Below are positions 11,718 through 28,450 of a DNA stretch of 64,000 nt, piece after piece. Within the stretch, counting starts at the first letter, position 1. Each line of letters begins with the position of its first letter. The DNA is from Nissolia schottii (Eukaryota; Streptophyta; Magnoliopsida; Fabales; Fabaceae), in assembly GCA_003254905.1 (NCBI GenBank), contig QANU01020706.1:1-64000 (forward strand), given 5' to 3'. The notes under the pieces are model-generated. The model did no database searches. It was not told the DNA's origin and worked only from the letters and a program-made list of their open reading frames with translations. A program made the translations under genes and the position numbers.

Positions 11718-13431
11718 TTTCTGTAATTAATTAGGTGCACAAACTAACAACAGTTTTAAAAGTTCAATTAAGCAAGTGAAATGAAGCCATCTTTTTTATA
11801 TAGATCTTTTTGATAACTAGCAATGCCTTTTAAATTGATTTTTTTTCTAAACTAGTTTCGAAAACTAGTTCTATCTAACTCTCACCTTATCATTTCCCAA
11901 CAATTTGAAAATATATAACTAAGCTAATTTTAAAAAAAGAGCACCGCCTTATGGCACGAAAACATTGTTTTTCATGTAAAATGTATGATAAACATTAATG
12001 AAAAAAATGAATGCAAAGATAAGATTATTAATAAGTTTGTTTTTGGTCGAAATTATTTAGGGCCGTTTGTGAACATATTGGTTGCGCCATTTAGTATTTT
12101 CGTTAAAAAGAAGTTATTGTACGAACTCGTGAGCCTCATTGGGCTTAAAGTTTTCAGGTATAGGAAGCGGAGTCCAATAGTATGGCTATAAAACTATGTG
12201 GGCCATAGAGCCTATCAGCCCAAAAGCAACCCCCTTTAGACCATGCCAAGTATTGTCAATGCTTTCCATCCACATTACAATGTTTGTGTTAGTTCACTTA
12301 GTTTGACTGGACCTAATTAAATTAAAACTCTTATAATGCTCATGTTTAACAGTTGAGAGAAACAAAAGTCAGCCTTGGGGTTCACAACGTAATTAATACT
12401 TGATAGTACTCTCTCCATCCATTTTTAGAATACAAAAAATGACAAGTGAAAATGTAGGAGTACTATGATTAAGCAATTTACCAGTTTAGATTTGTAGTTT
12501 TCTTTCACAGGTTTTATTTACCCGCAATAATACTATAACTAATATAGCAAGAGATTTTTTCCTCCTTCATATCGGGATGTGAACTTCCGGTACTACCATT
12601 TCTCTGCTCGCTTGTTTAGATTTACCCTAAAAGGCTAGAACAGATGCTGCATGAAATCACTAGTCGTGGTTACTGTTCAATAATATTTATGTAGTTCAAA
12701 CTTTGTGCACAAATGCGGAAACTAGTAAGGTAGAATAATTTTGTTAAAAACAAATTGAGAGATGAGATGAAATGAAGAGTCAATGGCATGGTACATTATT
12801 AAGACACCTCAAGAAAGAATGTTTGATTGATGGTGAAGGAGTACATATGATCACCACTGACCCAAACATAGCATCGATCAAGCTCTGTCTGGCCTTGTCT
12901 TACTCACTGACTGGTTTTGGCCTCGGCTGCCAGCAGTGGACTCGTCATGATTAAAGTTTAACGCTTCTCCATTATATAGGGATACTCTGATAAATAAAAG
13001 ATTGAATTTTCAACAAAGGAAAAAAGGTTTTGACAGATGCGTACTTACACACCATTTTTGATGTTTCACATATCACATTTTCCAAGGAAGGAAAGTCCAA
13101 AAAAGAATACCCGGCCATCTAATGGAATGGAGCTAGTAAAGTTTGAGAAGTTATTGCAAGAATAATGTGTAACTCTACCACGACATGCACTTGAATGAAA
13201 AAAAATAAATATATATATATATATATCATTTGAAGCAGAATACAATAATATTATGGAAGAATTGAAATCGTATTTATCTATTTATCCTCTTATAATAAAA
13301 GTAGTTACTTGTTTATTTATGTGTGCGTTACAATAGTAGATATTAGATACGTGTCTAAGAGGGGAGGTTTCTAGTCTCTAGCACGGTAGCAACATGTCAA
13401 GCCCCGTGAGCGCCACCTGCTCTGTTTAATC
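11718..13431. other. Intergenic, phosphofructokinase upstream region
   Basis: AT-rich spacer between the TIR element and the phosphofructokinase gene, presumably including its promoter. An (AT)n run lies at about 13208-13226. Small open frames (for example 11985-12191 and 12772-12954) show no recognisable domain. Confidence 0.5.
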
Positions 13432-13488
13432 ATGTTTTCAACTCATCTCCTCTTTAGCTCTTGCGTTACACTCATCTCTCTGGTAAGT

Positions 13489-15032
13489 ATGGCTTCCAAT
13501 TGCGGTGTGGACACAGGCAACTTGTTCGAGCACATCAACCTGAAGGAGCTGCCGCACCTCACCCACTACGTCTCACATTCGGACCTCCGAAGCCAAACCC
13601 GCCCCAACCCGTTGGATGACAACTCGTACTTCCACACAGGGCAAGGATTCTACGTCGCCCAGTCCGACGTCGTTCTCCGCCAGATCGCCTACGACCTCTC
13701 CGGCACCTCCTCCTCCTCGCTCTCCGCGTACCACCGCGCTGGCCCCCGCAAAGAGGTCTTCTTCGAACCCTCGGAGGTCCGGGCGGCCATCGTCACGTGC
13801 GGGGGGCTATGCCCGGGCCTCAACACGGTGATCAGGGAGCTGGTGGTGGGCCTGTGGGACCTCTACGGGGTGCGTAACATATTGGGTGTGAGCGCCGGGT
13901 ACAGGGGATTTTACTCGATGGAGCCGTTACAGCTAAGCCCTAAACTGGTTCAGGACTGGCACAAGAGGGGCGGCACCCTCCTCGAGACTTCCAGGGGCGG
14001 TTTCGATCTCCACAAGATCGTCGACGGCATCCAGAATCGTCGCTTCAACCAGGTCAGCCCCCTCACCTCTTTGCTATATTGGGATTAAAAGAAGTTGCAA
14101 TTAATTCTAAGGTTTAACTTGAGGAATCAGGTGATTTTAATGATGATATAGATATAGATATACGCATATAAATGAAGAAGAATGTTGTGATTCATTGCGC
14201 ACATGAGCAGGTATACATCATAGGTGGAGATGGGACTATGCGAGGGGCTGTGAAGATATTTGATGAGATTAGACGTCGCAAACTGAACGTTGCAGTTGTT
14301 GGAATCCCTAAAACAGTGGATAACGACGTGGGAATAATTGACAGATCTTTCGGGTTCCAAACGGCAGTTGAAATGGCTCAGCAAGCAATCAGCGCAGCTC
14401 ATGTGGAGGCCGAGAGTGCAGTTAATGGCATCGGCCTGGTGAAGCTGATGGGCCGAAGTACAGGACACATCGCATTGTATGCAACACTAAGCAGTCGTGA
14501 TGTCGATTGCTGCCTAATTCCCGAAATAGATTTTTACTTGGAAGGAAAAGGAGGGCTCTTCCAATTTCTTGACGCCCGACTCAAGGAAAACAGGCATGCG
14601 GTGCTTGTAGTTGCTGAGGGTGCTGGCCAGGATATAATACCCAGAACTGATGCACAGAAGCAAGAAAGGGATGAATCTGGGAACCTAGTGTTCTTAGATG
14701 TTGGTGTGTGGTTGAAGTCGGAGCTAACCAAGTGGTGGGCTAGGGAGCACCCAGATCACTTGTTTACAGTCAAGTACATAGATCCTACGTATATGATTCG
14801 TGCAGTCCCTGCAAATGCCACTGATAATCTGTATTGTACACTTCTTGCGCACTCTGCAATCCATGGTATCATGGCAGGCTATACTGGATTTGTTGCTGGT
14901 CTTGTTAATGGAAACTATGCCTACATCCCATTGGACGATGTAGCAAACGCAAAGAACCCAGTTAATACCAATGATCATAAATGGTCCTGGGTGAGATCTG
15001 TCACCAATCAGCCTGATTTTGTAGGGAGCTAG
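13489..15032 (+). CDS. PFK2: ATP-dependent 6-phosphofructokinase, PFK2-like (2 exons)
   Basis: Phosphorylates fructose 6-phosphate to fructose 1,6-bisphosphate in glycolysis. Exons are 13489-14052 and 14211-15032, joined in frame ([14 protein letters not shown]), giving 461 aa. Seen in order: the nucleotide-site glycine loop [16 protein letters not shown] (103-118), GGDGTMRG (193-200), the catalytic segment PKTVDNDV (221-228) and substrate-site KLMGRSTGH (266-274). GGDGT rather than GGDDS indicates ATP rather than pyrophosphate as donor, and the lysine in PKTVDND is the known plant ATP-PFK variant. No transit peptide is obvious, so cytosolic location is inferred. The protein closely resembles Arabidopsis PFK2. 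An in-frame ATG at 13432 would add 19 hydrophobic residues; I prefer 13489 because family N-termini resemble MASN-type starts, but 13432 is possible. Exon 1 is visibly GC-richer than its surroundings. Confidence 0.93.
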
Positions 15033-16465
15033 ACATTCAAACAACTTTGTTTCAAAGAGCTGTACGGAGATCTCTTGTTCATCCGTGATTCTCACGTTCT
15101 CATGTTATAGGTTATGCTCTAATTTGTACAAGAGAAACGGATGTACTGATGGTGTAAAAATTCTTGTCTCTTAACCATGTTATGTAACATGAGTTTTATG
15201 TTGGCAGTTATATGATTATCAATAATTAACCTCAATTTGTTGTTGCTTGAGCTTCTTTAGCATTTGTATTTGAGTTGGGTGGAGCAGCATGCACGTAGAA
15301 GATACAACAAACACAGGTCAGAATTCGAGGAGGAGTTGGACCCCTGAACTATTGCCTACATTACAAACTTAAAAAAATTATTCACATGTATTAGCGCAAG
15401 TGATTGAGCAATATCTTCATTATATATAGTTTTTTTTTTTTTTAAAAAAAATTATTTTAACTTTGGAGTTTGTGAATGAATTATAAAAAGATAAAATTGG
15501 TGCTAGCATCATAATTTCTTATATAACCAGTAACTATTGATGGTATCATAAGATTCATTACTTGTTTTAGTGTTTGTGGCGTACGTGTTAACCATATGGA
15601 TTCTTTTGTTATGGTTAATTAGCATTCAAATGATTCTATCGTGATTGGGTTTGGAGACATAGATAATCTGGCATTTGTGAATCTTTGAAATTTCAGAGTG
15701 GTAGGTGCAATGTTGGTGTTTGGAAGTGATAAGCATGCATATTGCTTTGTGCGCTCTCATTCTCCCGCATCTTTTGTTGTGGCAGACACAGCTTGCTCCA
15801 CAGTGGGTGCTAAATAAGCTTTCCGATTATTCTATGCCAATGAGCCCCAAATGCCCGGCTGATGTTTGATTCCCTCAATGTGATAAGAATGCTAAAGGGA
15901 GAGAACATAAAAGATTGAGGTGTACACAAATGTGGAATCACCGATAGTATTTGGCGTATGAAAATTTCTTATAATTTTGCTTTGTCAGATTTTATTAAAA
16001 AAATAATGAACACTCACTAGCAATTGCTTTTTGCCTTTTTGTGTTGGTTGAAAGCTTAAAAAGCGTGCATGAATATATAGAAAAGGTGCGCTTAACCATT
16101 CCCACATGTAGAGAGGGGGCACGGATTATACCCCTGCAATTTTTCCACAAGAGATAGGGTGCTATGAAAATTCTGGTGGCACAAGGGAATATAAAAAAGA
16201 CAGAAATTTAGAATTCCTGTGGAATCTGAGTCATTGGTCTCTGATTGAAGGGGTTGTGCCGGTGGACTATGGTCACTGTACACGAGAATCAATTCCTTCC
16301 TAATCATAGTAAAATACAGAGAAATGTTATTTTGACATAAAATATAATAATTTGTATAGACAATCACTTAATACATCATGGATCCACTCTCTTTTTTCCT
16401 TATCTCTCTTGTCTTTTATGGTTATCTGTACAAGTTGTTGTATTTAGTTTGTCAACATAGAAAAA
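15033..16465. other. 3' flank of phosphofructokinase and intergenic spacer
   Basis: The first 200 or so bases are probably 3' UTR. Beyond it the DNA is AT-rich with T/A homopolymer runs (15430-15450). No gene, RNA gene or clear repeat was recognised. Confidence 0.5.
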
Positions 16466-17290
16466 TGCTCCATAGACACCCATAAACCATACACCAGTAC
16501 ATACATCACTCTTTTATATGGTTTTATATGCAATTAATGATAATTATACGTATAGCGTATAATTATACACAACGCGCACGCCCCAATCCCGAACTCATTC
16601 TCGTCATCGTTTTCACTCATCGTCTTCAACCTCTCATCCTTGTTCTGTTATGTTTGTCGTCGTCGTCATCCTCGGTCATTCTCTCATCCTCTCATCCTCC
16701 TATTATCGTTATCTATTCTTTGATTATCATTATCATCATCCTTTCTTTGATTATCATCTCATCATCGTCATTCAATTTTCTATTATGTTTATTATCATCA
16801 TCATAGTTTTCATGATTTTTTTCTTTGATTTCCATGAAGAGTTTTGTTCTTTGACGTCTCTGTGAAATTCTAATGTACTGAAGTTTTATACGTTCTAATG
16901 CTTATTCATTACTAACATACATAAGACAGAAAATTGAATGTGCAAACTTTAAATAGGCATAAGTGCAAACATTAAATCGGCGTGTGTTCAAACATTATCC
17001 ACATGTCACAAGTTTTATCTTTGTTGAGGAAGAGGATATGCATTTTTGCACATTTTTAACCTTTTAACAATTAAAGCATGAATATTATAATATTTTGAGA
17101 TCGAAGAGAACGAAGAGGTTGAAGAGAGCGGAGAGCAATGAAATTTTTTGAGGAAGAGAATGAAGATAAGGAACGTGAGTTCACGCGCGTGTTGGTGAGA
17201 GTAAGAGAAAGAGTGGATGAAACGGTTATTTTAGGGGGTCAGTGTATTCTAATACAGGTGTATGTATGGTCTATGAAATATGAGTATACA
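16466..17290 (-). mobile_element. TIR transposon relic, copy 2 (inverted, eroded)
   Basis: Its left end (TGCTCCATAGACACCCATAA) matches the reverse complement of the right end of copy 1, followed by the same ATTATACGTATAGCGTATAA-like block and the ATC-rich stretch. Its right end (GGTGTATGTATGGTCTATGA) corresponds to the reverse complement of copy 1's left end. It is therefore in inverse orientation to copy 1, with the phosphofructokinase gene between the two. The 266-bp tandem units are absent; only eroded words like GTGCAAACATTAAAT remain. The right border is uncertain by about ten bases. Confidence 0.7.
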
Positions 17291-18966
17291 TGTAACATAA
17301 CTGGTCAACATAATATTCCTCTGAAATATAATATTGGTTTCGGGTGTTGCGGAAAACTCTGACCCCTTCACAAATTCGGTTCAGACTTCAAGTCAAATAT
17401 ATTAACACTTTCTTGGAGGATACTTCAGGAAGATAGAAAATAAGAAATAAAGGCAAATAATGATAATCGGAATCAAAGATATGGACAGGGTTGTTCCTAA
17501 AATTGGATTTTGATCTGATTAATTTTTATAATACCTATTTATATATTGAACTAGAACTATTTGAGTTATAGCATCATTTTTGCCATCTTGGTGCATATTT
17601 CAGATGTACGTGAAGTAATAGCAGATCAAAAAGAGGAGGTAAGGCCCAAGGGACTGACAATTATAGGGAGCCAGCTGCACCATAAGAGTCCTTTCACAAA
17701 TAAATAGGACAATTAGCATGTCTAAAGTTGAACATAAGGCCTTACAAAAGCATTTTTAGTTTAGCCCCTCTTTTGGAGGCAACCATGGGTTGGCAAAAGT
17801 CACTGTTAAAGAACAACTGATGTATTATTTTGTGGCACAAGGAAAACTTTGTATTAATAATATAATATTTTTTGCCAAGAGGTGTTCATCTACCATCAAT
17901 CAACGCAAATTCATTAGAATAATGATCTAACGGTAAACAAATAATTCACGATTTCAGTGTCACATAATACTCAGAACAGTGTTACCTCCATACCTTAACA
18001 AAAAATTAAAAAGAACAAAAAAAATCGGCATAATAATGATGATTAGTGAAGTGGTAAATGGATGGAATGGTGAAGGGCACCTGGCAGTGCCACATACAAA
18101 AGTCGGTAACTAAATCTCACCAGGTGTTGGCTTCTGCGCCTCTTCCTCCTTGTCTGTCTCCCTCACTTTCCTAAAGGACAAATAACCCCTTGCGCTGTAC
18201 GCCCACACAAAACATCACATTTTCACATACAATTATATCCACCTTACTTTGTGTCCATGTGTTTCATCCGCCCGCTGCAATATGCATGCTCCTCATAATT
18301 GCCTGCGTTGAAAACATGCTCTTTCATTTCAAGCTCTATCTTTTGCCAAAATGATGGAATACGAAATTGAAATCCATATATATACATATATAAATGATTA
18401 GATAGACGTGTCAAATTTGTATTTTACCATGCATCAAAGTTATGTTATTCATTGGTTTCCCTAATTTACTTGGAGAATATGATAATAAACTTGATAACGT
18501 AGTTCAGACATTGATTTCTCTAGAATTGGTTGTAACAATGGACGGACGCAACACCGCCTAATCACACAACTGATATGATAATTTCAGTCAACCATTGAAC
18601 AAATGAATAAATAGATTTCAGATGTGTAAAAAACAATATCTTCTAAAAAGGAAAAAGAAGGTACTAAAAGAAAAAATAAAAAAAATAAAGCCACAAAAAT
18701 CGAAACCAATGGTGACATATGTTGAGTAACTAGTGATTACCGACATAATAAAAGACTTAATTAATAAACTAAAAGCAGGCAACATCAATTCACACATGCA
18801 ATAGGGTGAGGGAGCTTTGTGGTCTAATGAAAAGCACTAGCAAGCTCTAATTCGTCCATGGTATTCACCATAGAAGATAGATACCATAGCTAAGGTTCAT
18901 TCATTCTCTCTCTGCCAGACAGACTGATGAGTGGCTAAAGTGTTTGTTGAGTGGCAGAAAGAAGAA
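17291..18966. other. Intergenic, glucanase upstream region
   Basis: AT-rich spacer containing the presumed promoter and 5' UTR of the glucanase. Just before the chosen start codon there is a minimal upstream frame, ATG AGT GGC TAA, at 18927-18938. No other gene or repeat was recognised. Confidence 0.5.
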
Positions 18967-21031
18967 ATGAAAGAGGCGAGGCTGCAGGGTGCTGCTGTTT
19001 TGTTATGCGTGTGCGTGTTGGGAGCAGCAGCAACAACGGGTATAGGGGTGAACTGGGGCACGGTTTCATTCCGCAAGTTGAAGCCGTCCACGGTGGTTGC
19101 TCTGTTGAGAGAGAACAAGATACACAAGGTGAAGCTGTTCGAGGCAGAGCCTGATGTGCTCAAGGCACTCATGGGGAGCGGGATTCAGGTCATGCTTGGC
19201 ATTCCCAATCAGATGCTCTCTCTCCTGAGCTCATCCCCTGCTGCCGCTGATATCTGGCTTCTCCACAACGTTTCTGCTTACATGGGCAAAGCTGGCGCTG
19301 ATATCAGGTATCGACGAACCTTGCTCTCTTCTCCTTCCTTATGATTCTTTTACCCTCTCTATCTTTTACATTCATCAGTTTGGACGCTTATGTGCGATTT
19401 GATTTGGTGCTATTTTACACTTGAGTTAGTCCCACCAAACACAAGCTGCTTCAACGTTGTTTAGAATCTGTAAAATCTTTAGCTCATCACATACAATGTT
19501 TCTCAATAAAACAATATTTGGGGATCAAAAGCTTAATTTTTGTTAGGAGATAAACCATTCAAGATATCTGTCCATGATATTGTATAATTGTCAAGTCTAG
19601 ATTTTGCTCTCTGTATTGGTGCTAAGTGTAGTACAAGACTGCTATCCAGCTATAGTTTGCAGTACTTGTCCCAAGAATAAGGTCGTTTACTTACTTAGCC
19701 TAACTTAGGTATCACATGATTATGTGAATGAATTATTCCTTTCATGAAATCTTGCTACCTATGCTTTTGATTCAAATACGAAATCTTCCTGTCAAGGTAT
19801 GTATGGCTAGTTTGCATTTTTATTGTTTGCAATCCGTGAGTTATGGCTAGTTTATGTTTTAACATACTGATTTTGCATAGTCCTTTAATCCTTTTAGCCT
19901 CGTTATTGCAGGTATGTGGCAGTTGGAAATGAGCCCTTCCTTACTAGTTACAATGGTCAATTTCAGAACTTTGTCATGCCTGCGGTACTCAATCTACAAC
20001 AGTCTTTAGTGAAAGCAAATCTGGCCGGCTCTGTAAAACTAGTTGTCCCCTGCAATGCAGATGTGTATGAGTCCGCACTTCCTTCCCAGGGGGCGTTCCG
20101 GCCTGATCTGACCCAAATCATGACTCATCTGGTACAGTTCCTCAACTCAAACGGCGCCCCGTTCATCGTCAACATCTACCCTTTCCTCAGCCTTTATGAC
20201 AACGGAGATTTTCCTCAAGACTATGCGTTCTTCGAGGGAACTACTCATCCTGTCACAGACGGAGCCAATGTTTACACCAATGCATTTGATGGCAACTATG
20301 ACACCTTAGTTGCAGCACTCACAAAACTTGGATATGGTCAGATGCCTATAGTTATTGGGGAAATTGGTTGGCCCTCAGATGGAGCCATTGGTGCAAACAT
20401 CACTGCAGCAAGGGTCTTCAATCAAGGCCTCATCTACCACGTTCTAAGTAACAAAGGGACCCCCTTGAGGCCCGGTGGTCCTCCTATGGACATTTATCTC
20501 TTCAGCCTGCTGGATGAAGGAGCAAAGAGCACGCTTCCTGGAAGCTTTGAAAGACATTGGGGGATATTCTCCTTTGATGGACAAGCCAAGTATCCATTAA
20601 ACCTTGGACTTGGAAACAAGGAGTTGAAGAATGCAAAGAATGTTGAGTACCTTCCTTCTAGATGGTGTGTGGCAAACCCCTCCAGCTCCACTGATATGGC
20701 TAATGTTGCAAACCACGTGAGAATTGCATGCAGTGTTGCGGATTGCACTACTCTTAACTATGGTGGTTCATGTAATGGGATTGGGGAGAAGGGTAACATA
20801 TCATACGCTTTTAACAGTTATTATCAGCTGCAAATGCAAGATGCACGAAGCTGCAATTTTGATGGGCTTGGTGTGATTACTTCCCGAGACCCTTCAGTTG
20901 GTGGCTGTCGTTTCCTTGTTGGAGTTACAGATAAAGGCTCTGACTCATCATGTTCTCAGATAACATGTCACTGGTGGGTTCTACTCGTTTTCTTAATTAT
21001 ACAAGGGATGTTTTCACTTTCAATTATGTGA
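18967..21031 (+). CDS. Glucan endo-1,3-beta-glucosidase, GH17 with X8/CBM43 domain (2 exons)
   Basis: Hydrolyses beta-1,3-glucan (callose) at the cell surface. Exons 18967-19307 and 19912-21031 join in frame (GADIR|YVAVGNEP), giving 486 aa. A signal peptide (about 1-25, GAAVLLCVCVLGAAATTG) precedes the GH17 barrel starting GIGVNWGTVSF. The catalytic acid/base is Glu121 in VGNEPF and the nucleophile Glu264 in VIGEIGWPSDG. A cysteine-rich X8 (CBM43) domain begins RWCVANPSS (about 364-450), and the hydrophobic tail WWVLLVFLIIQGMFSLSIM suggests GPI anchoring. Members with this layout act at plasma membrane and plasmodesmata; that location is inferred. The open frame extends upstream to a GTG at 18931, but the first in-frame ATG is 18967 and it places the signal peptide correctly. 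The intron position just before the GNEP motif is typical of the family. Confidence 0.94.
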
Positions 21032-22098
21032 CTGATTATTGGTTTCGTAAGTGGGTTTTTGATGGTCCCCTCTTCTGAGACTGTTACAGGTAGAGGTAGA
21101 ATGGAATAGAATAGTTTATATAGTAGTTTAAGCTGTTAGAAAATGTTCAATACCATTCTTGGTCTGTAGCCCTGCATATATATTATTCAGTCATTGTATC
21201 ATGATACGTATTCAATGATTCATCATCATTTATGCAAGTTCTAGTGACTTCTGTTGAATTATTAGAATAAAGCGTAGTGAGCTGCATGAATTGCAGTTAG
21301 CATTTCTGATTTCGTGGGTGATTGCAGTATGACGAAACTAGGTTTTATTTTCCTTTTACGGAATCCAACTTTTAAAACCTGGTTTGGTTTAGCTTTTTTT
21401 TTTTCCCTCGTTTCATGCTATTGGAAACGGGTAAACAACTAAATAGAAGCCACCAAGACCAACAACAGTTCTATACCCGTGAATGTAGATCAACCAAAAT
21501 GGACTAATTTGGCTAAGCCTGTAATGTCAGCCGATGAAATAATCAGACTTGGCGGCATGAATATCAACTACTAAGTTATTGGGTTAACTCAGCCCAAGCA
21601 ATCCAACTTGTAGACTATCTAGAGTGTGTTTACGAGTTATGTTTTAAAGGAGAATGAAAAATTTTAGGGGACTTCATTATGATTTTTATACATGTAACAA
21701 TCATAACTAAACCTTTCCCTAACCTTTCCTTCATCTTCAAAACTAAACTCGCAAAGACATCCTTAAAAAATGAAATTGACTCGCGACCAAAAAGAAAAGC
21801 AATTGACTGTTAGACCCAAAAAAGAAGGAATCCATGTCACAATTTGATGTTAGGCACTCATAATTTGCCTGTTTCAATTAGTTCCTCAAATCCATCCCCA
21901 TTCAAAAATTATAATTACAATAAAACATACACAGCTAACTACGATGAATCTTGACGAAAATAATGGCAAATATAAATGCGAAAGAAAAGTTGTACAAGGA
22001 ACAATTTTTTCTCTTCTTGTGAGAACGTAGTAGGGAGAGGGGAGGAAGGGAGCATTGGTTTTAGCCACAACCACAAGAACTGACCTTCATACACACAT

Positions 22099-22132
<34 letters not shown>

Positions 22133-22540
22133 AAGTATTGATCATGAGCTCATAGTCAAGCACGTCTTCACGGCTTGCTTGCTGAAGAAGCCATTGCACA
22201 TTAATGGCAACATATTTCTCACCAAAATTCCAAGGTGTTAATGCAGAAACACCTTAATAATATATATGCTATTCCGTTCCCCCTTTTATTCTCAAATGAA
22301 GTAAATAAATAAGCAAACCCATTTGTTTTCAATCTACAGACCTCACCTATCCAAAAAAGGGAAGACAAGGTTTTTTACTCATAATGAAAATATAAACAAA
22401 CTCCATATCCACACACCCCAAATGAATCCTTCACAAAGCACCCCCCCACCCCAAAAAAATCATTCAGAAGCAGCAAAACAAACAAAACCAAACCATTCCC
22501 AGTCAAGACCACTGATACTGACATGAATGATGCAGTTGCC
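21032..22540. other. Convergent 3' flanks of glucanase and CBL gene
   Basis: The two genes end tail to tail here. An AATAAA at 21266-21271 is a plausible plus-strand polyadenylation signal, about 235 bases after the glucanase stop. TTTATT at 22285-22290 (AATAAA on the minus strand) could serve the CBL gene. A (TC)n microsatellite runs at 22101-22129. Nothing else was recognised. Confidence 0.5.
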
Positions 22541-26160
<3,620 letters not shown>

Positions 26161-26176
<16 letters not shown>

Positions 26177-26205
26177 GATATTTCCTGGATGTCAAAACAC
26201 TCCAT
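26161..26205 (-). promoter_or_regulatory. Upstream ORF overlapping the CBL start codon
   Basis: If the leader is spliced as inferred (acceptor TTTCAG at 26208-26213), the first ATG in the second leader exon is at 26205. It opens a 14-residue frame, [14 protein letters not shown], ending at 26161-26163. It is out of frame with, and overlaps, the CBL start at 26176, so ribosomes would have to bypass it by leaky scanning. The overlap is seen directly; an effect on translation is inferred. Confidence 0.5.
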
Positions 26206-26207
26206 AC

Positions 26208-27300
26208 CTGAAATCCAGAAATTAAAATAAGAAAAAGGCATAGAAAGAGATACGGGATAAACTGATATAGAATTAACAACTTCATTAGTTATAGGAATCC
26301 AAAGTTTCCTTTCCATTTTCTCTGGCGACAAACTAAGCATATTGCAATAAAACAAATGCTCCTAGAATTGGTATGACTTAAACCAAGTGCATGCTCAAAC
26401 GGCCAGCTCCAACAGGATTAACAGTGGTCCCAGAAGACTAACTTGAAATAGACTGTGTCATTATTAGAGAATTTAACAATTCAATTACAATTTGATGTTG
26501 GACCTAACTAGACAGATCCATCCGAATAATATAACCATGGAGTGCATGGTAGGTAAGTGTTTTCCCTTTGAAGAGAATGTTTTAACGACACTAGGTGCCA
26601 TTACTTCAAAATATCAGCATACAAGAGTAATTCTATCTATGTCAGACCCACCGAAACAGATTCTCTCAATTCCCCCATTTTTCTCAAACAAATATTCAAC
26701 TTCCCCAACCATGGAAAGCATAAGCATGATCTCAGAGTGAGAACCACCATGAATTCAACCTACCAATTAACTAGCTTACAAAACCCAATCTGAGACAATC
26801 AGATTCAACATGAAAGAGGGGGAAAAAAAACTATCAGCTTGATCACTTCCAAGACCATGTAATAAGAAAATAACAGTACCAACAAGCAGAGCACAAAATT
26901 CAGGCAATCGCAAACACTTCCATGCAAAAGATGAGTTTTTTTTCAAAAACACAGCAACAATGTGACACTAGACGTAGCCCTGAATTGAAACGCCATTGGT
27001 GATTCCGAATCCAGAGCCAAGTGGATTTAAATGTAGGGATGACATACGGACCGAGCAACGATAGTCAGGTACATATTGATTGATTTTTTATTGAAACACA
27101 TAAAAAAAATTAGGGCTTTAAAATTAGATCTACAGATTAATTTAATCATAGAATTATAACCCAAAGAAGAAAGAAAAAAGGATCTTGGAAATGATTGAGA
27201 TAAGAACTGTGGAAATGAAGAAGTGGGGTTTACCTTTCAGAAAAAGCAGGGAAAGAAGGAAAGCGAAGGGGAGTTGGAGTCAATATTCTCGGACATATTT
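26208..27300 (-). other. CBL 5' UTR: leader exon and ~1-kb leader intron
   Basis: A splice donor (CTGAAAG|GTAAACC) at 27234/27233 and an acceptor (TTTCAG) at 26208 bracket an intron of about 1026 bases just upstream of the CBL start. The leader exon probably spans 27234 to about 27300. Long leader introns are common in plant CBL genes. Confirmation needs a cDNA. Confidence 0.55.
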
Positions 27301-27542
27301 GTCTGCCTTTGCAAATTGTAATTTAGGGACAAATTGAAAAGCATCAAGCTTTTTGGTTTATATATGTATATATTTACGGGTGTGGTTATGATTAGGGAGA
27401 AAAAGGGGTTTTGTTTAATTTCTTCATAAGCGAGTGACTAATTGCAAAAATTGAACGTTGGTTCAAAATTGCGAAAACGGGCGAATCAAAGTTATGGAAG
27501 GAATGACAGAAATGGCGAATATTAGAGAGGAAGCACCATTTT

Positions 27543-27578
<36 letters not shown>

Positions 27579-28450
27579 ATGACCTAAATCTTGAAGAAGG
27601 TGTTTGCTGATTGCTCACCAAAGCTGCACACGTGGCTCTTGACCGGTGGTTTCACCTTCCATGCCTCTTGCTGAGTTCCAAAATTATTGAACCCTCTTCC
27701 TTCGTATTTTTAATGAAGAGGTTGATCGCTCATTCATAAATTTATCATTTTTTAATATTTTTAAAAATTTAGAAAAAACACTCTTTTTTGATGTTATAAA
27801 TTAAGAAAACTTAAATATAATCAGCAGGCAAGTATGGTACATTTTCAGGTAATTTTTAAAATTTTGTGTGTCCTTTGTGAAAATAAAGTTTGATATTTTC
27901 TCTCTAGACAAGGAGGTGCCTGACTGAGTTATTTGTTATACATGCTAAATCCTTAGAAAATCATTTTAATAGGATAGAAAACACGGATGCACAATCATGA
28001 TATGTAATAAATATGTGTCTTTTGTGTTTTTAGAGAGATATAAAAATTAATTTAAAAATCGTCTTCATATATATATATATTTATTGTATTCTTTGATCTT
28101 GGATGTATAAAAAATTATTAAAAAAATAATTATTTTAAGTTTATAATTTTTATCACATTTTTGAACATATTTTTATCCTTAACATCTTCCTATTTTCTTA
28201 TCCGATGCTAGTTCAATTTCCTCTTTTGAGATATGAAGGAAACGTTCAATATGGCTCCTTACTACGGTAAACGGATAGTACAATGGATTTATACACCGCT
28301 GTGCTTAGATTTATGATTTATGATGATGACACGGTACAAAAGAAATAATAATAATAATAATAAGAATTGGAGGTTACAAATTTTGACTTAGGAGGCTGTG
28401 AATGATTTTCTAAGAATTTTCCAACACATATTAATATATTAAATAACAAT
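27301..28450. other. CBL promoter and NPH3-gene 3' flank
   Basis: AT-rich spacer. A (GA)n microsatellite at 27545-27574 lies about 250 bases upstream of the inferred CBL leader exon, where such pyrimidine/purine tracts are frequent in plant promoters. An (ATA)n run at 28344-28362 lies beyond the NPH3 stop. No gene was recognised. Confidence 0.5.

Noticed and set aside
16528..16865. Ser/Ile/His-rich frames in the ATC-rich arms of the TIR elements (also 11437-11646 and 55836-56062)
   Set aside because: They are translations of ATC/GAT microsatellite-like sequence and recur in each transposon copy, without any domain.
18931..18966. Start of the glucanase at the GTG at 18931
   Set aside because: GTG is not a normal plant nuclear start. 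The ATG at 18967 directly precedes a proper signal peptide.
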